DNA from: Populus alba
Lineage: Eukaryota; Streptophyta; Magnoliopsida; Malpighiales; Salicaceae
Assembly (NCBI RefSeq): GCF_005239225.2
Contig: NC_133296.1
Span: 14,446,001 to 14,510,000, forward strand
DNA: 64,000 nt
Reading direction: 5' to 3'
In this document: one piece after another, positions 35,858 to 46,909 of the stretch
How positions within the stretch are numbered: the first letter of the stretch is position 1
How the letters are laid out: each line of letters starts with the position of its first letter
Notes under the pieces: generated by a model
Databases searched by the model: none
What the model was told of the DNA's origin: nothing
What the model saw: only the letters and a program-made list of their open reading frames with translations
Translations under genes and position numbers: made by a program

Positions 35858-36136
35858 CATAGTTTTAAGACCCGGCCCGGTTCAAGACCCGGGTTTTGAG
35901 TTTTGATCGGGTTACTGGGTCGGCTGGGTCATTTAAAAAAAATAATTAAAACGACGTCGTGTTGGTAAAAAAAAAAAACAAAAGTCAATGGGTTTGCGGC
36001 CGGATCTTGCTAGGTCAACCCCGCCGGGTCACATCAGGTTTTTTCCTTTCTTCTTTTTTTTCTTCAACTTGGCCCAGTTCCAGTCCCAGGTTAGCCGGAT
36101 CCCGGGTCGACCCGCCGGGCCGGGTTTCAAAACATT
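35858..36136. mobile_element. MULE-type MITE with 9-base target duplication
   Basis: The 279-base element has GC-rich inverted ends: left TTTTAAGACCCGGCCCGG, right (minus strand) TTTTGAAACCCGGCCCGG. It is flanked by the direct repeat GCTTGGGAA at 35849-35857 and 36137-36145. A 9-base duplication with long inverted ends is typical of Mutator-like elements. It is far richer in GC than its surroundings and has no transposase. Confidence 0.75.
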
Positions 36137-37197
36137 GCTTGGGAAGATCATTTTTCCATATGTCATCTATGACTCATTTAATAGAGACATCTAGGAGTAA
36201 TCTATTTTGCTCTTAATTTTCAAAAAAAAAAAAAAACAATAATTTGTACAATAAAAAAGTAACCAATTTTTTTTTTTATTAAAATGCAATTTATAGAAGC
36301 AGCATGTAATATATTAAATCATAAATAATAAATATACACTAATGATTAAGATAATATAACATTTTATTAAAAATTAAACTAACAATACATCTATTCATAA
36401 TTATTACAACATATAATTATATCTAATAATCTCCCAGCTCATTCAATTCAAGGCCGGGTATGAAATATCCATGTAGGTTTGAGGAGAACCAATATCATCC
36501 TAGTACACTGATGGACTTGGAATGATCATGGACGAGCCAACATCCTTAACACTTTAACGATAAGCAATGTCATCTTCCATTAATGTTGCTTCAAGACATT
36601 GAACCTCCCTAACTTCTTGAAGTTCGTCACAACATAAATTGAGGGTGATGTTGGCCACATTATATCCCATCTTATCGACATCTTTACAGATAATTATTGT
36701 TGCTTTCTAAGCTTGCCGTACCAAGTAATTAATCTATATACATATATTAAAAACTAATTAGTAGTCATCATCCACAATAAAACTATTTTGGTATTCAATA
36801 AATATAAAATCATATTGTTATACCAATCAATTCTTTCTCAGATATCAGAGGCATATTGCATCGGTTACATGAATATCTCGGAAAATGAAACTAGGTTTGT
36901 TTGTCTTTTATTCTATATCAAAAAAATATAATGGATAAATTCTATTATTCGTATCATAAGCAACTACAACCAACATCTTAGCGTAGCACTTACCATAAAA
37001 ATAAGTATTATTAATACTAATTAGAGGATAACAATATTGAAAGTCATTAATTGAAGCACCAATAACCTTTTTTTTTTCTTCCTTCATCTCATCTTGTCAA
37101 ATCTTTTAATCTAGCTATTTTTCTAATAATTTGATCTTTTATAGTTTGAAGGTTTATCTTTTCGTGCTCTAAAAATAATTTTGAATTTTGAATATTT

Positions 37198-37200
<3 letters not shown>

Positions 37201-37238
<38 letters not shown>
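37201..37238. repeat. (TA)n microsatellite
   Basis: About 19 TA units within segmental copy 2. Confidence 0.9.
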
Positions 37239-37242
<4 letters not shown>

Positions 37243-37423
37243 TGAGCATTTCATTCTAGTTTTCAAAGAGATTTGCTGGATCTTCCATAAAAAAAAAAAC
37301 ATTGCATCAAAAGGGTTTGATGAACGTGGTGTTTAGGCAAAGAATTTGGTGTCTCATAAATTTTGTAACAAAATCCATGCCAAGAATGAAAATAATATGT
37401 GTTTTTTATATGATTTTAATATG

Positions 37424-38228
37424 TTAATATTAAAAATAAATGTTTTTAAAAAAAATATTTGAAACAAAAATATTTTAAAAAATAATTACTATACCCTTCT
37501 TAAATATCTTAAGATATATAAAATATATAAGCTCATTTTTCAACCAAAAACAATCAAATCACCATCAATGTGATATCATTTTCTATCGCCTCCTTACTTC
37601 AAATCATTATGCACCTTCACATTATGCCAATGAATCATATAACAACGAATCATACAATTCATCTATACTTCTGTCAGGAATTAACAGTCACTATTGTATT
37701 GGCCAAGCTTTCTCAATATATACAGTCCAACACAAATTGACATTTTGTCCATCTTTATATACCCTTGATCCTCCCCAACAATGTGGGATTTTGTGGGATT
37801 TTGGTTGCATACCCAACAATCCTCCCCTCAAATAAAGGACCACCGAGCCTCCCCTCAAACAATCATTCATCCGTCCACTCTCTATCAACCATGATTCTTC
37901 ATTCTCCACTTCACCGTGTTGGGGTCAGGACACATCCATGAAGCATCCGGAGAGCACTACCTAATTTGAGAGTTTGCTCTTTCTAGGTCAACTCCTCTTC
38001 ACCGTGTTGGAGCCAGGACACGTCCGTGAAGCACACCGCCTATCCAATAGAGCTGATCCACGGATTACATCGTGATTTGCTTGGGGGGGCCCACCACCTT
38101 TTGTTCGGCATTCCGAGGATTCATCCATCATGGCTAACTCCGGGGCAAGGCTCTGATACAACTTGTAGGGACTACGGACACCACTTATCTCCATATTGGT
38201 ATGATATTGTCCACTTATCTCCACATTG
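37424..38228. repeat. 805-base tandem duplication with TRIM-like element, unit 1
   Basis: Near-identical to 38229-39034 (offset 805 to 806; one T indel). It contains the truncated 3' LTR, the internal region and the first part of the 5' LTR of the TRIM-like element described below, all on the minus strand. At its right end the phrase CCACTTATCTCCA is repeated, which marks the junction. Confidence 0.9.
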
Positions 38229-39034
38229 TTAATATTAAAAATAAATGTTTTTTAAAAAAAATATTTGAAACAAAAATATTTTAAAAAATAATTACTATAC
38301 CCTTCTTAAATATCTTAAGATATATAAAATATATAAGCTCATTTTTCAACCAAAAACAATCAAATCACCATCAATGTGATATCATTTTCTATCGCCTCCT
38401 TACTTCAAATCATTATGCACCTTCACATTATGCCAATGAATGATATAACAACGAATCATACAATTCATCTATACTTCTGTCAGGAAATAACAGTCACTAT
38501 TGTATTGGCCAAGCTTTCTCAATATATACAGTCCAACACAAATTGACATTTTGTCCATCTTTATATACCCTTGATCCTCCCCAACAATGTGGGATTTTGT
38601 GGGATTTTGGTTGCATACCCAACAATCCTCCCCTCAAATAAAGGACCACCGAGCCTCCCCTCAAACAATCATTCATCCGTCCACTCTCTATCAACCATGA
38701 TTCTTCATTCTCCACTTCACCGTGTTGGGGTCAGGACACATCCATGAAGCATCCGGAGAGCACTACCTGATTTGAGAGTTTGCTCTTTCTAGGTCAACTC
38801 CTCTTCACCGTGTTGGAGCCAGGACACGTCCGTGAAGCACACCGCCTATCCAATAGAGCTGATCCACGGATTACATCGTGATTTGCTTGGGGGGCCCCAC
38901 CACCTTTTGTTCGGCATTCCGAGGATTCATCCATCATGGCTAACTCCGGGGCAAGGCTCTGATACAACTTGTAGGGACTACGGACACCACTTATCTCCAC
39001 ATTGGTATGATATTGTCCACTTTGAGCCTAAGCC
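38229..39034. repeat. 806-base tandem duplication with TRIM-like element, unit 2
   Basis: Second unit. Here the 5' LTR continues intact past the unit end to 39160, so this is the original copy and unit 1 is the truncated one. Confidence 0.9.
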
Positions 39035-39160
39035 CTCATGGATTTGCTCTTGGGCTATACCCCAAAAGGCCTCATACCAATGGAGATATTTGTCCATCTT
39101 TATATACCCTTGATCCTCCCCATTTCTAGCCAATGTGGGACTTTGGTTGCATACCCAACA
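38551..39160 (-). mobile_element. TRIM-like miniature LTR element
   Basis: On the minus strand a 191-base LTR (39160-38970) begins TGTTGGGTATGC and ends CCCTACA. It is followed after three bases by TGTATCAGAGCC, a one-base variant of the tRNA-iMet primer site. The roughly 345-base internal region has no gag or pol. A polypurine GAGGGGAGGAT at 38635-38625 precedes the 3' LTR, which starts again with TGTTGGGTATGC at 38624. That LTR is recognisable only to about 38551 and is truncated or diverged beyond. The size and parts fit a TRIM or similar non-autonomous element. Confidence 0.75.
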
Positions 39161-39245
39161 CAACCAAGCTGTTGATATCTTTAATTAACATTCATATCTT
39201 AATTTGATTTTTTTACTCAATCCAACAACAACAACAGGAGTCTAG

Positions 39246-39700
39246 TTGCGCGGAATCCGGTGACCGGTGATGAACTGATAATTGCTCAACGAAGGGAAGC
39301 ACACTGAGACACAATATTTTACGTGGTTCGGCAAAACCGCCTACATCCACGGGAGAGAGTCCATTTTATTAGAGTAGAGAAAGAATACAATAAATACATG
39401 GAGGAGGATCATCCACTCAACTCACATCTCTGCTGCTCTTGCAGCTGCAGGGCTGCTGCCATGGGCAGCAGCCCTTTCTCTTCTCTTTCTCTTCCACTCT
39501 CTACAAGCCTCACGTTCTCACCCTCTCAATCTTGCTCTCAAATATAAGCCTCCTTTATAGGCATTCTCCAGCACATGTAGGGGACAAGACTCCCTTAAAA
39601 CATGCCACCATTAGTGGCACTAATGATGCTGCCACTTGCTTGGTGGTGGTGGCCACTTTGTTTGGTGGTAGGGTAGTCCCACTAATGGCAATACCTAACA
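39246..39700 (-). repeat. 3' LTR of the non-autonomous element
   Basis: About 455 bases, almost identical to 42420-42878. The terminal bases at 39246 are truncated relative to the partner. The polypurine tract lies just outside at 39701-39712. Confidence 0.9.
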
Positions 39701-40622
39701 ATCACCCCCTTTGCCATTTATGTGGGCAATTGTCCTCTTGCTTCATCAGCACAAGCTTGCATTCTGCAGCTTTTCCAAGCTTACCATTCTGAGAGCGTCC
39801 GTGGCCAAGTTTACAGGTACTCGCCAAACCTTTCAATCACCAGAGTCGCCAAAGCACACCCTTGCTTACACCAAAGGATCACTTCAACCAGATGGTCTCA
39901 CACATCACATCTGAAGAATGTTAACGCTTGTCTCTGGGAACATTCCCCTTCGAGCGTATCAACCATGGTCGGTCCGGAATGATTTATCAAGCCTCACACC
40001 AAGGCTTACAGCACCCCCTCAAACTGATATTCCCAAGTGCGACAGTCATTATCTGAGTATCTCAATATGATCACAAGCCCACCACTCTTCCAAGAGTCTA
40101 CTCATCCAGGAGTTGCGCCTGCCCTCTGTTCCACCGTAGGAACCACGCCTTACTTCTCCATGAGTCTCTCGCTCTTAGTCGTAAGAGTCCAGGTAGCTCT
40201 CCACCTTTAACCATGGGGATAGCCCATTAAAGGTTGATCCATATTTGTCTTCATACTCTGAGTATTACAATGCCATCTCCGAGCTCACCACCTTGACAAG
40301 AGTCAACTCGTTCCCGGAACCTGCGCATGCCCTCTGCTCCTTCATAGCAGCCGCGTCTTAATGCTCCACAAGTTATCCACTTATTGTCCAAGGCAAATGT
40401 CTTCTAGCTCATTGATCTTTAGCATGGGGGCAATATCCATGAAAGTCAATCCTGCAATTGTCTTCATACTCATCATAGCCACTTCATTGGCTATCCATCT
40501 GTCCACTTATATCTAGCCATCACATCGGCTCTGGGGCGTTCTGAACTGGGGCTCCTATCATGGCCCTTACACCTTCTCCTGAGGTGTCTCCGCTCGTCGT
40601 CATGCGGCGGTCTGAACTGGGC

Positions 40623-41135
40623 TCATTTCATGGCCCTCACACCTTCCATCCGAGGTGTCTCCGCTCGTCTTGGAGCGGTCTCATCCTCCTTCATCGGGAT
40701 GACTCCAGTGGCTTCAAGATTCTCTACCACCATGTGGACTTGGGAGAGATTACTACCACTGATTACATAGAAAGAGAAAGTTGCGGTATACTCCTCGCAA
40801 TCCTCCACCTCGATTTCTATGTTTGGAGCTTCTACGCCTTTCTGCTTGACAGCTCCACCTACACCACTCTCTTTGGTGTCTTCGCCTTTTATCATAGGCA
40901 TTTGCACCCCCTTAATTAGGTGCCTCTGCAACAACTCATCTTTCCATTCTTGCATGCATTGGAAAGGTCCTCGCCTGTTGTCTTCATCAAGAGCACAAGA
41001 GACTTCCTGTTGTACACAGTCTCTGCTCTGAGCTTCATCTGGGAACTCTTCTTCTCCTTGCACCTGTTGTCTCATCACAGTACCTCGTTGGATCCTCCGG
41101 GTACTCTTGCACAATCTCTGTGTGCCCTCGTGCAA
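40623..41135 (-). CDS. Hypothetical 170-codon ORF inside the non-autonomous LTR element
   Basis: The frame is open from MHEGTQRLCKSTRR to EGVRAMK. It is rich in Glu, Arg and Gln, has no zinc knuckle, protease or RT motif and no signal peptide, and I do not recognise it. It sits in the middle of the interior of a young element. Shadow frames on the other strand are also open, so chance openness is likely. It could be a residual gag-like or captured host sequence. Confidence 0.25.
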   Translation of the reverse strand: MHEGTQRLCKSTRRIQRGTVMRQQVQGEEEFPDEAQSRDCVQQEVSCALDEDNRRGPFQCMQEWKDELLQRHLIKGVQMPMIKGEDTKESGVGGAVKQKGVEAPNIEIEVEDCEEYTATFSFYVISGSNLSQVHMVVENLEATGVIPMKEDETAPRRAETPRMEGVRAMK

Positions 41136-42405
41136 TTTCTGTTCTCCAGATTTCTCCCCATTCCTTGCTTATGTTTGACAGCAGCTCATCCTGTCACAAC
41201 ACCTGTCCAAGTCAAAATAGGGTGCCAATCTTTATCCCCTTGCTGTATTTCTCTTCCATTATCAGGGTCTTCATCAATTCTCCCCTCGATAAATTACAGT
41301 CACCGAATCTAACTTCTTTAGAGAAATCACCACTCCATCAGATCCTTGATCATACGGAACCCAATTGTTCCCCTTGTGCCGTCATCCTGCTAGTCTTCAT
41401 CAGTTTCATTACAAACTGTTACATATACGAAAATAGTACCGTATGGATAATCCTTCCACTAAGCAAGTTCCCAGGAAAGATTGGAGGGGTCACAACGGTC
41501 CCGCTTAAAACCCAATCTCCTAGACAGAACTTCTTAGGCCATATCTATCCATCGTACTGTCTCTCCGTATATACAACCATTTGCTAGCTTTGTTGCGGCT
41601 TTCCTTTGCAAGTGATCTGGAATATACTGGTTTTATACCTGATTTCTCAACATCTGGCAAGACTACTAGTGCTTAGATTCGTCAAGATTGGTCTTCATCA
41701 GTTTTCACTCTTCACCTTTAATTGTCCACATAACCGGGTGTCCAGAGTGTCCCAATTTTGCCTTCCATCAAGGCATTACATTTTTCCATTTAACAGTTTA
41801 GCACATGTAATTGGGTAAACATGTGCACCTTCTTCTTCTTCTTCTCCATCGACCACCATGATGACCCTCAGATGCCTCCTGATCGGGCAATCTCTCTTCA
41901 ATAATTCACCACTGCCATTTTCGGTCTCGAATCTCAACGATCGGACCGTACCATTGCATCCGGAATGATCAACTTAGCTGGAAACATGTCTTGAATCGTC
42001 CAAATCGCACTTCAGACGGCTAAGATTCGATCATAACAATTCTGGCCTTATCAACGACTCAGATTCAATCTCAGATCCAGTTGCACGTAGACTCTGCTGC
42101 ACAGAATCCTTTCCCTCGGCTCGCGGCTCGGCTCGGCTCCATTTAGGCTTGGCTCGGCTCGCGGCTAATGACGTGGCATGTGGGTCCCATGATGCTGACG
42201 CGTGGCAAGCGTGGGGCGCGTCTGCGCGCGTGGACAGACGCCTTGCCGGAGAGTGATGGAGAGTGCGGCCATGTCCGACTTCCGATTTTGACGCCGTTTT
42301 CACCGGTGGCTTCGTATCGTCCGCCTCTACACGATGGTATGGTCAAAACATAATTTTGACAACTTTCATTTTTGAGAAAAAATCAAACACCACTTCAAAC
42401 CATAA

Positions 42406-42417
42406 GCTCTGATACCA
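42406..42417 (-). other. Primer binding site (tRNA-iMet type)
   Basis: The minus strand reads TGGTATCAGAGC, the classic complement of the 3' end of plant initiator tRNA-Met, two bases from the LTR end. Confidence 0.9.
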
Positions 42418-42419
42418 AT

Positions 42420-42878
42420 TGTTGGGCGCGGAATCCGGTGACCGGTGATGAACTGATAATTGCTCAACGAAGGGAAGCACACTGAGACACAATATTTTAC
42501 GTGGTTCGGCAAAACCGCCTACATCCACGGGAGAGAGTCCATTTTATTAGAGTAGAGAAAGAATACAATAAATACATGGAGGAGGATCATCCACTCAACT
42601 CACATCTCTGCTGCTCTTGCAGCTGCAGGGCTGCTGCCATGGGCAGCAGCCCTTTCTCTTCTCTTTCTCTTCCACTCTCTACAAGCCTCACGTTCTCACC
42701 CTCTCAATCTTGCTCTCAAATATAAGCCTCCTTTATAGGCATTCTCCAGCACATGTAGGGGACAAGACTCCCTTAAAACATGCCACCATTAGTGGCACTA
42801 ATGATGCTGCCACTTGCTTGGTGGTGGTGGTCACTTTGTTTGGTGGTAGGGTAGTCCCACTAATGGCAATACCTAACA
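42420..42878 (-). repeat. 5' LTR of the non-autonomous element
   Basis: 459 bases, TG...CA bounded on the minus strand, with complete termini. The primer binding site begins two bases beyond its inner end. Confidence 0.92.
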
Positions 42879-42904
42879 AAATGCATGCTTAATATATATA
42901 TATA

Positions 42905-43500
42905 TATGTAGAAGTGCGCATACATTCAATTGGAAACTCAAGAGTTATTACAAAGTTCAAATTATTACCACAATCGCTAGCCAGACACAATCCAAGATGT
43001 TATCGATCCCAGAATCCCGACCTCTGATCCTACTAAAGATTGTGCTTTTTCTTGATATCAGAGAGTTTATTAGGCAGCCACCACCTACTGTAGATAAACA
43101 CTAAAAAACGGCTGTAGTAGAAATAGTGCAAGAGCACTTTTAGAAGGAAAAACAACGGCCACCCCTGTAATGATGATTGTTAACAACCAACCATGGCATC
43201 CTATTAATACTATTCTCACAGAAAAACAACCATAGCTTACAGCTACGTGAAGTAGTGTATTCCCGCAGGGTGTCACTAGCTTCTCCGCTGAACGTTGCTG
43301 GACAAGCCTTCTAAATTCCCCAGTATTTATGTTCTGCCTCACAAACTCATGCAACTGCCTATCTATCATTGCATTTGCCATGTGATCTCTCCGAATCGAG
43401 TTTTCATCAATGTTTATTGCTACGCTAGACATGGCAAAAGAAAATATGGTGTTGGTTGAATCAGCTATACATATCAGACAGCTGGACTTCTAATTTAAAT
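42905..43500 (-). pseudogene. Chimeric ankyrin-PGG remnant (exon 1 fused to last exon)
   Basis: On the minus strand 43432 starts MSSVAINIDENSIRRDHMANAMIDRQLHEF and runs to HVAVSYG, the first ankyrin repeat. It then jumps to FSVRIVLIG...TIIITGVAVV, which belongs to the C-terminal membrane exon, followed by a small internal deletion and a stop at 43085. The 3' UTR (GTAATAACTCTTGAG...) and the 5' leader to about 43500 are both family sequence. A deletion of everything from mid exon 1 to mid exon 6 explains it. The joint happens to stay open, so a 115-residue product is possible but unlikely to be functional. Confidence 0.85.
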
Positions 43501-44710
43501 AGACCAGAAGGAGAGAGCAGCCTTGGCCATGGTTAAAGCAGCATCTAGAAAAGGAAAAGGAAAGGAGGAAAATATGAATTATATTAGCATGTTTGTATAT
43601 TATATTATTTGATATTAAGGGGGTTTAACTGGTCAGACCTAAGTTTATTCTCTAAAGATTAGCAATTCATATGTCATAAATCACAGAGCTAATGAATATT
43701 TGCCTGATTATTAGTTTTAGAACCTTGAAAAAATAGTTAAAATTCATATAAGTTAGCTTGGAAACCAACTGCTACAAAAAAATATATATTTGTTTATATA
43801 TTTTCAACAAATCACATGCAACCAATTGATTAAAAATTAAGTAACGTTGCATCTCAATCCAAAAACCAATTAATTATTACCTCTTGTTCTCTAACAGGTG
43901 ATTAGAGTATTATTAGTTTCAATGAATATGCGCCAGTAAAGTATGCATTCAATTTTTTTGCCAAGAGAAAAGTAGAGACGAAGGAAAAGATTAAAAAACA
44001 ACAAAAGAATCAGCTGCAAAGCATGTACCGTATGATAAAAGTTAATGTTTTGCCGAGCCATGTTCACCTAGCAGCGGCATCCTTGTCTATAACAGAAACC
44101 CTATCCACTCAATTAATTAAATTTATAATTATACTAAATTAAATTTATAATTATACTAAATTTTTTAAAGTAATAATATAAACTATATCACTTGATTTCG
44201 TTAGTTTGTTCTCAGAAAAAAGGACTCAACTGAAAATTAATCAGAGTATTAACGTAATTTAAATCTTTTATTATTATAAAATTTAAAGCAACTTAAATGA
44301 CATGATCATTATTTATATCTTTTTATCTTCTTTTACTTTTTGTTTGATTAAGTTATGGATTATTTAATATAAATAAGGGAGGAAATGGTTAGATTAAAAG
44401 AATTACACTGAGTTGTGATTAGAACGTAACAAGAAACAAGATCAGAAAGGTGAACAATATGGTTGAAGTGATCACAACGAGCCTGGTTTGATTGGATCAA
44501 GTTGATAAGGTGATTAAGAATGTTTAGGGCGAGCCACAGATGATAAGAGCTCTCACTTACATGAAGATTTTACAAGGGATGAAGTGAAAGAAGTCTTAGA
44601 TTGTATGGAACCGAAACAAGTTCCAGAACCAAATGATATCCTGGCTTTAATATTGTTATCCACTGTCCATAAATGAAACAATTTAGGTCAACAATGTCTT
44701 TAATTTCAAT
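43501..44710. other. AT-rich spacer
   Basis: No gene seen. A short direct repeat AATTAAATTTATAATTATACTAA occurs twice around 44113-44160. The stretch at 44400-44640 has purine-rich sequence with no persistent frame. Confidence 0.4.
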
Positions 44711-45035
44711 AAATTAAAGATATCAACTTGGTTGGTCTTAACAGTATTAAAATGGCCGTCCCAAAATCACCCCTTAAAACAAGCTCAACAAGAACAAGGA
44801 TATGGCCAAGCATTGACCACGTTGCATTACGATAAAGTCAACAAACATCGTCCCACCCTTGCTCTAATTTGATGCAATAATGTTTAAAGGTTCATGACAT
44901 TTGCTCAAGACAAGACTTGACATCCTACGATCAGATCATTTTCAAGCTTGCATTTCAGACTGTTCCTGTCGCGACCTTTCACTCTATCTTTTGCGACTTT
45001 TTGCAAGCTTTCACACTATTACAGAAGTTGTTATT

Positions 45036-45803
45036 TTAGGTTTTATTTGTTTCTTGGAAAATAATTTTTTAAATTTTTTTTATATTTATTTGCTATTAGA
45101 AAAATTGATCAACGAAAAATATTTTTTAGTAAAAAAAAAAATTTAACTTGGTTTTCAAGAAAGTATTTTCTTGAAAAATTTGGGCGGAAAATACTTTCCA
45201 GAAGTTATGAAAAATTTAGAAATGTCATATTATTTGTTAATTATATCAAATTTGATCCTCAAACTTTTGATTGCTATATATATTTTTTATTTTGAATATT
45301 ATTTTTCAATTTCATCTCTTAAAATTTAATTTTTATATTAACTTTGATCCTCATTTTTATAATTGTTATTTGCTTTTTCCTTATCTTTTTTTTTTATTAA
45401 AATTTTTTATTTATCAAATTTGGTCCTTATTTTTTTTATTGTTACTTATTTTATTTGAAATAATTTATGAAATGTTAATTATTATTATTTTAATTTCTTC
45501 ATCTTTTATTTTTAGATTTGATCTCTTTTATTTTGATTATTATTTATTTTATTTGAAATAATTTATGAAATTATATTTTTTTTCAATTTCATTCTTATTC
45601 AACTTTTTAATTTGTAAGATTTGTTCCTTATTATTTTAATAAACTTAATAAAAATAAACATTTATAAGTAATTTTCCAACTTATTTTTCATGACATAACC
45701 AAACCCTGGAAAGTGTTTTCCAACTTATTTTTCATTACACTACCAAACATTATAAAATAATTTATTTTTAAAAAAAAATTATTTTTCAATAAACAAACAG
45801 TAA
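45036..45803. mobile_element. Nested non-autonomous element
   Basis: The left end GGTTTTATTTGTTTCTTGG and the right end (minus strand) ACTGTTTGTTTATTGAAAAAT are imperfect inverted repeats, both running into AAAATAATTTTTTAA. Inside are near-repeats such as GGAAAGTGTTTTCCAACTT. There are no genes; the open frame at 45271-45561 is a Phe/Leu-rich product of T-rich DNA. Confidence 0.45.
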
Positions 45804-45962
45804 CTTAGATAATAATGACCACCTTGCCCAACCGTCTTGTCTTTTATTTCCTCTGTATTATCAATATCAGACAAGAATGAGGCCTAAAAGGCCATTCAAT
45901 GATGAGAGAGAAGCCCCGCGATCAAGGGGGTCATCATTCAAAGCCCCTTTGAAAAAAAACGA

Positions 45963-46038
45963 CTTCTATAATAGTCTCAAAGCTTGCAAAAGATAGAGTG
46001 CTTCTATAATAGTCTCAAAGCTTGCAAAAGATAGAGTG
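45963..46038. repeat. 38-base perfect tandem duplication
   Basis: The 38-base unit starting CTTCTATAATAGTCTC and ending GATAGAGTG occurs twice head to tail, in the inner inverted arm of the composite element. Confidence 0.95.
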
Positions 46039-46330
46039 AAAGGTTGCAACAGAAACAGTCTGAAATGCAAGCTTGAAAATGACCTGATCATAGTTGACAA
46101 GGGGCAGGAGGGAAAGCAGGAGTTCTCTTCTCCTTTGCTCTTTTTTTTTTTTTTAATCAGTATGGAGGGTTGTTTAATAGTACGGTAATTACTAATTATT
46201 ATACTGTTTTTGTTTAAATATATTAAAACAATTTAAAAATATATATAAAAAATAATTTTAATAAAAAATTTATTTTTTGTAAAATAACGCAATTTCAAAA
46301 TGGAATACCTGTAGACAAAAAAAAAATTAT

Positions 46331-46490
46331 CATCAAATGACAACGTGGGACACAATCTGCATTATGTATTGTGTTCTCTTCTGTTGATGGAGGGTTGGTG
46401 TATATATAGACTATAGACAACTTAAAAAACTTATGATCAAATGACAACGTGGGACACAATCTGTAATATTGTGTTCTCTTCTATTGATGG
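46331..46490. repeat. Local duplication of about 105 bases
   Basis: ATGACAACGTGGGACACAATCTG...TGTGTTCTCTTCT.TTGATGG appears twice, about 105 bases apart, with small differences. Confidence 0.8.
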
Positions 46491-46848
46491 TGGGGGTAGT
46501 GTTTTGCTGTATTTGTTAGAACAAAACATTTTTTTTAAATTGCTCTTCCTTTTACCTTGAAAAAATCATGCAGTTCTCTTTTTATCTACTTAAGGGTGAC
46601 GTCAAATCTAAAGCAAATGCCTTGAACCTATTAACCTTATTGATTCAAATTAGAGGAGCGATGGGATGGATGTTTGTTGATTTTATCGTTATGCACCGTG
46701 TCAATGCTTTTGGGACGGCCATTTTAATACTGTTAAGACCAACCAAGTTGATATCTTTAATTAACATTGATATCTTAATTTGAATATTTGATTTATTTTT
46801 TTTTACTCAATCCAACAACAACAACAGGAGTCTAGTAAATGCATGCTT

Positions 46849-46898
<50 letters not shown>
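46849..46898. repeat. (TA)n microsatellite
   Basis: About 24 TA units, immediately after the paralogous empty site of the 39246-42878 insertion. A short version of the same repeat lies at 42892-42906 next to the filled site. Confidence 0.9.
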
Positions 46899-46902
<4 letters not shown>

Positions 46903-46909
46903 TAGAAGT

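Larger units (their letters stand above)
34375..37360. repeat. Segmental duplication, copy 2
   Basis: Ordered matches to 31005-32827, but interrupted between about 35250 and 36515 by sequence absent from copy 1, including a MITE. The flank at 37286-37400 shows the uninterrupted form of the site that is split at 32828 in copy 1. Open frames here (for example at 34452-34841) are not conserved between the copies and are not considered genes. Confidence 0.75.
39246..42878 (-). mobile_element. Young non-autonomous LTR retrotransposon
   Basis: The element lies on the minus strand with two direct LTRs (42878-42420 and 39700-39246) that differ at one visible internal base (C at 39653, T at 42831). 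The 5' LTR starts TGTTAGGTATTGCC and ends GCCCAACA. The primer site TGGTATCAGAGC (tRNA-iMet type) follows at 42417-42406. A polypurine AAAGGGGGTGAT directly precedes the 3' LTR. The 2.7-kb interior encodes no gag, protease, RT or integrase, so replication must have used proteins from another element. The outer end of the 3' LTR is eroded by a few bases (GCGCAA instead of GCGCCCAACA), and no clean target duplication remains. The pre-insertion site is preserved near 46822-46850. Confidence 0.9.
44712..46765. mobile_element. Composite element with long inverted repeats
   Basis: Two pairs of inverted repeats face each other. The outer pair, 44712-44766 and 46708-46765, is essentially perfect over about 55 bases (GATATCAACTTGGTTGGTC...GGCCGTCCCAAAA). 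The inner pair, about 44925-44994 and 46026-46095, has roughly five mismatches in 70. The space between is non-coding and holds a nested element (about 45036-45803) plus local tandem repeats. Long inverted ends suggest a foldback or Mutator-like element. The target duplication was not resolved. Confidence 0.6.

Noticed and set aside
40560..41590. Plus-strand ORFs inside the non-autonomous LTR element
   Set aside because: The element is oriented on the minus strand by its primer site and polypurine tract. These frames overlap each other and show no domains.
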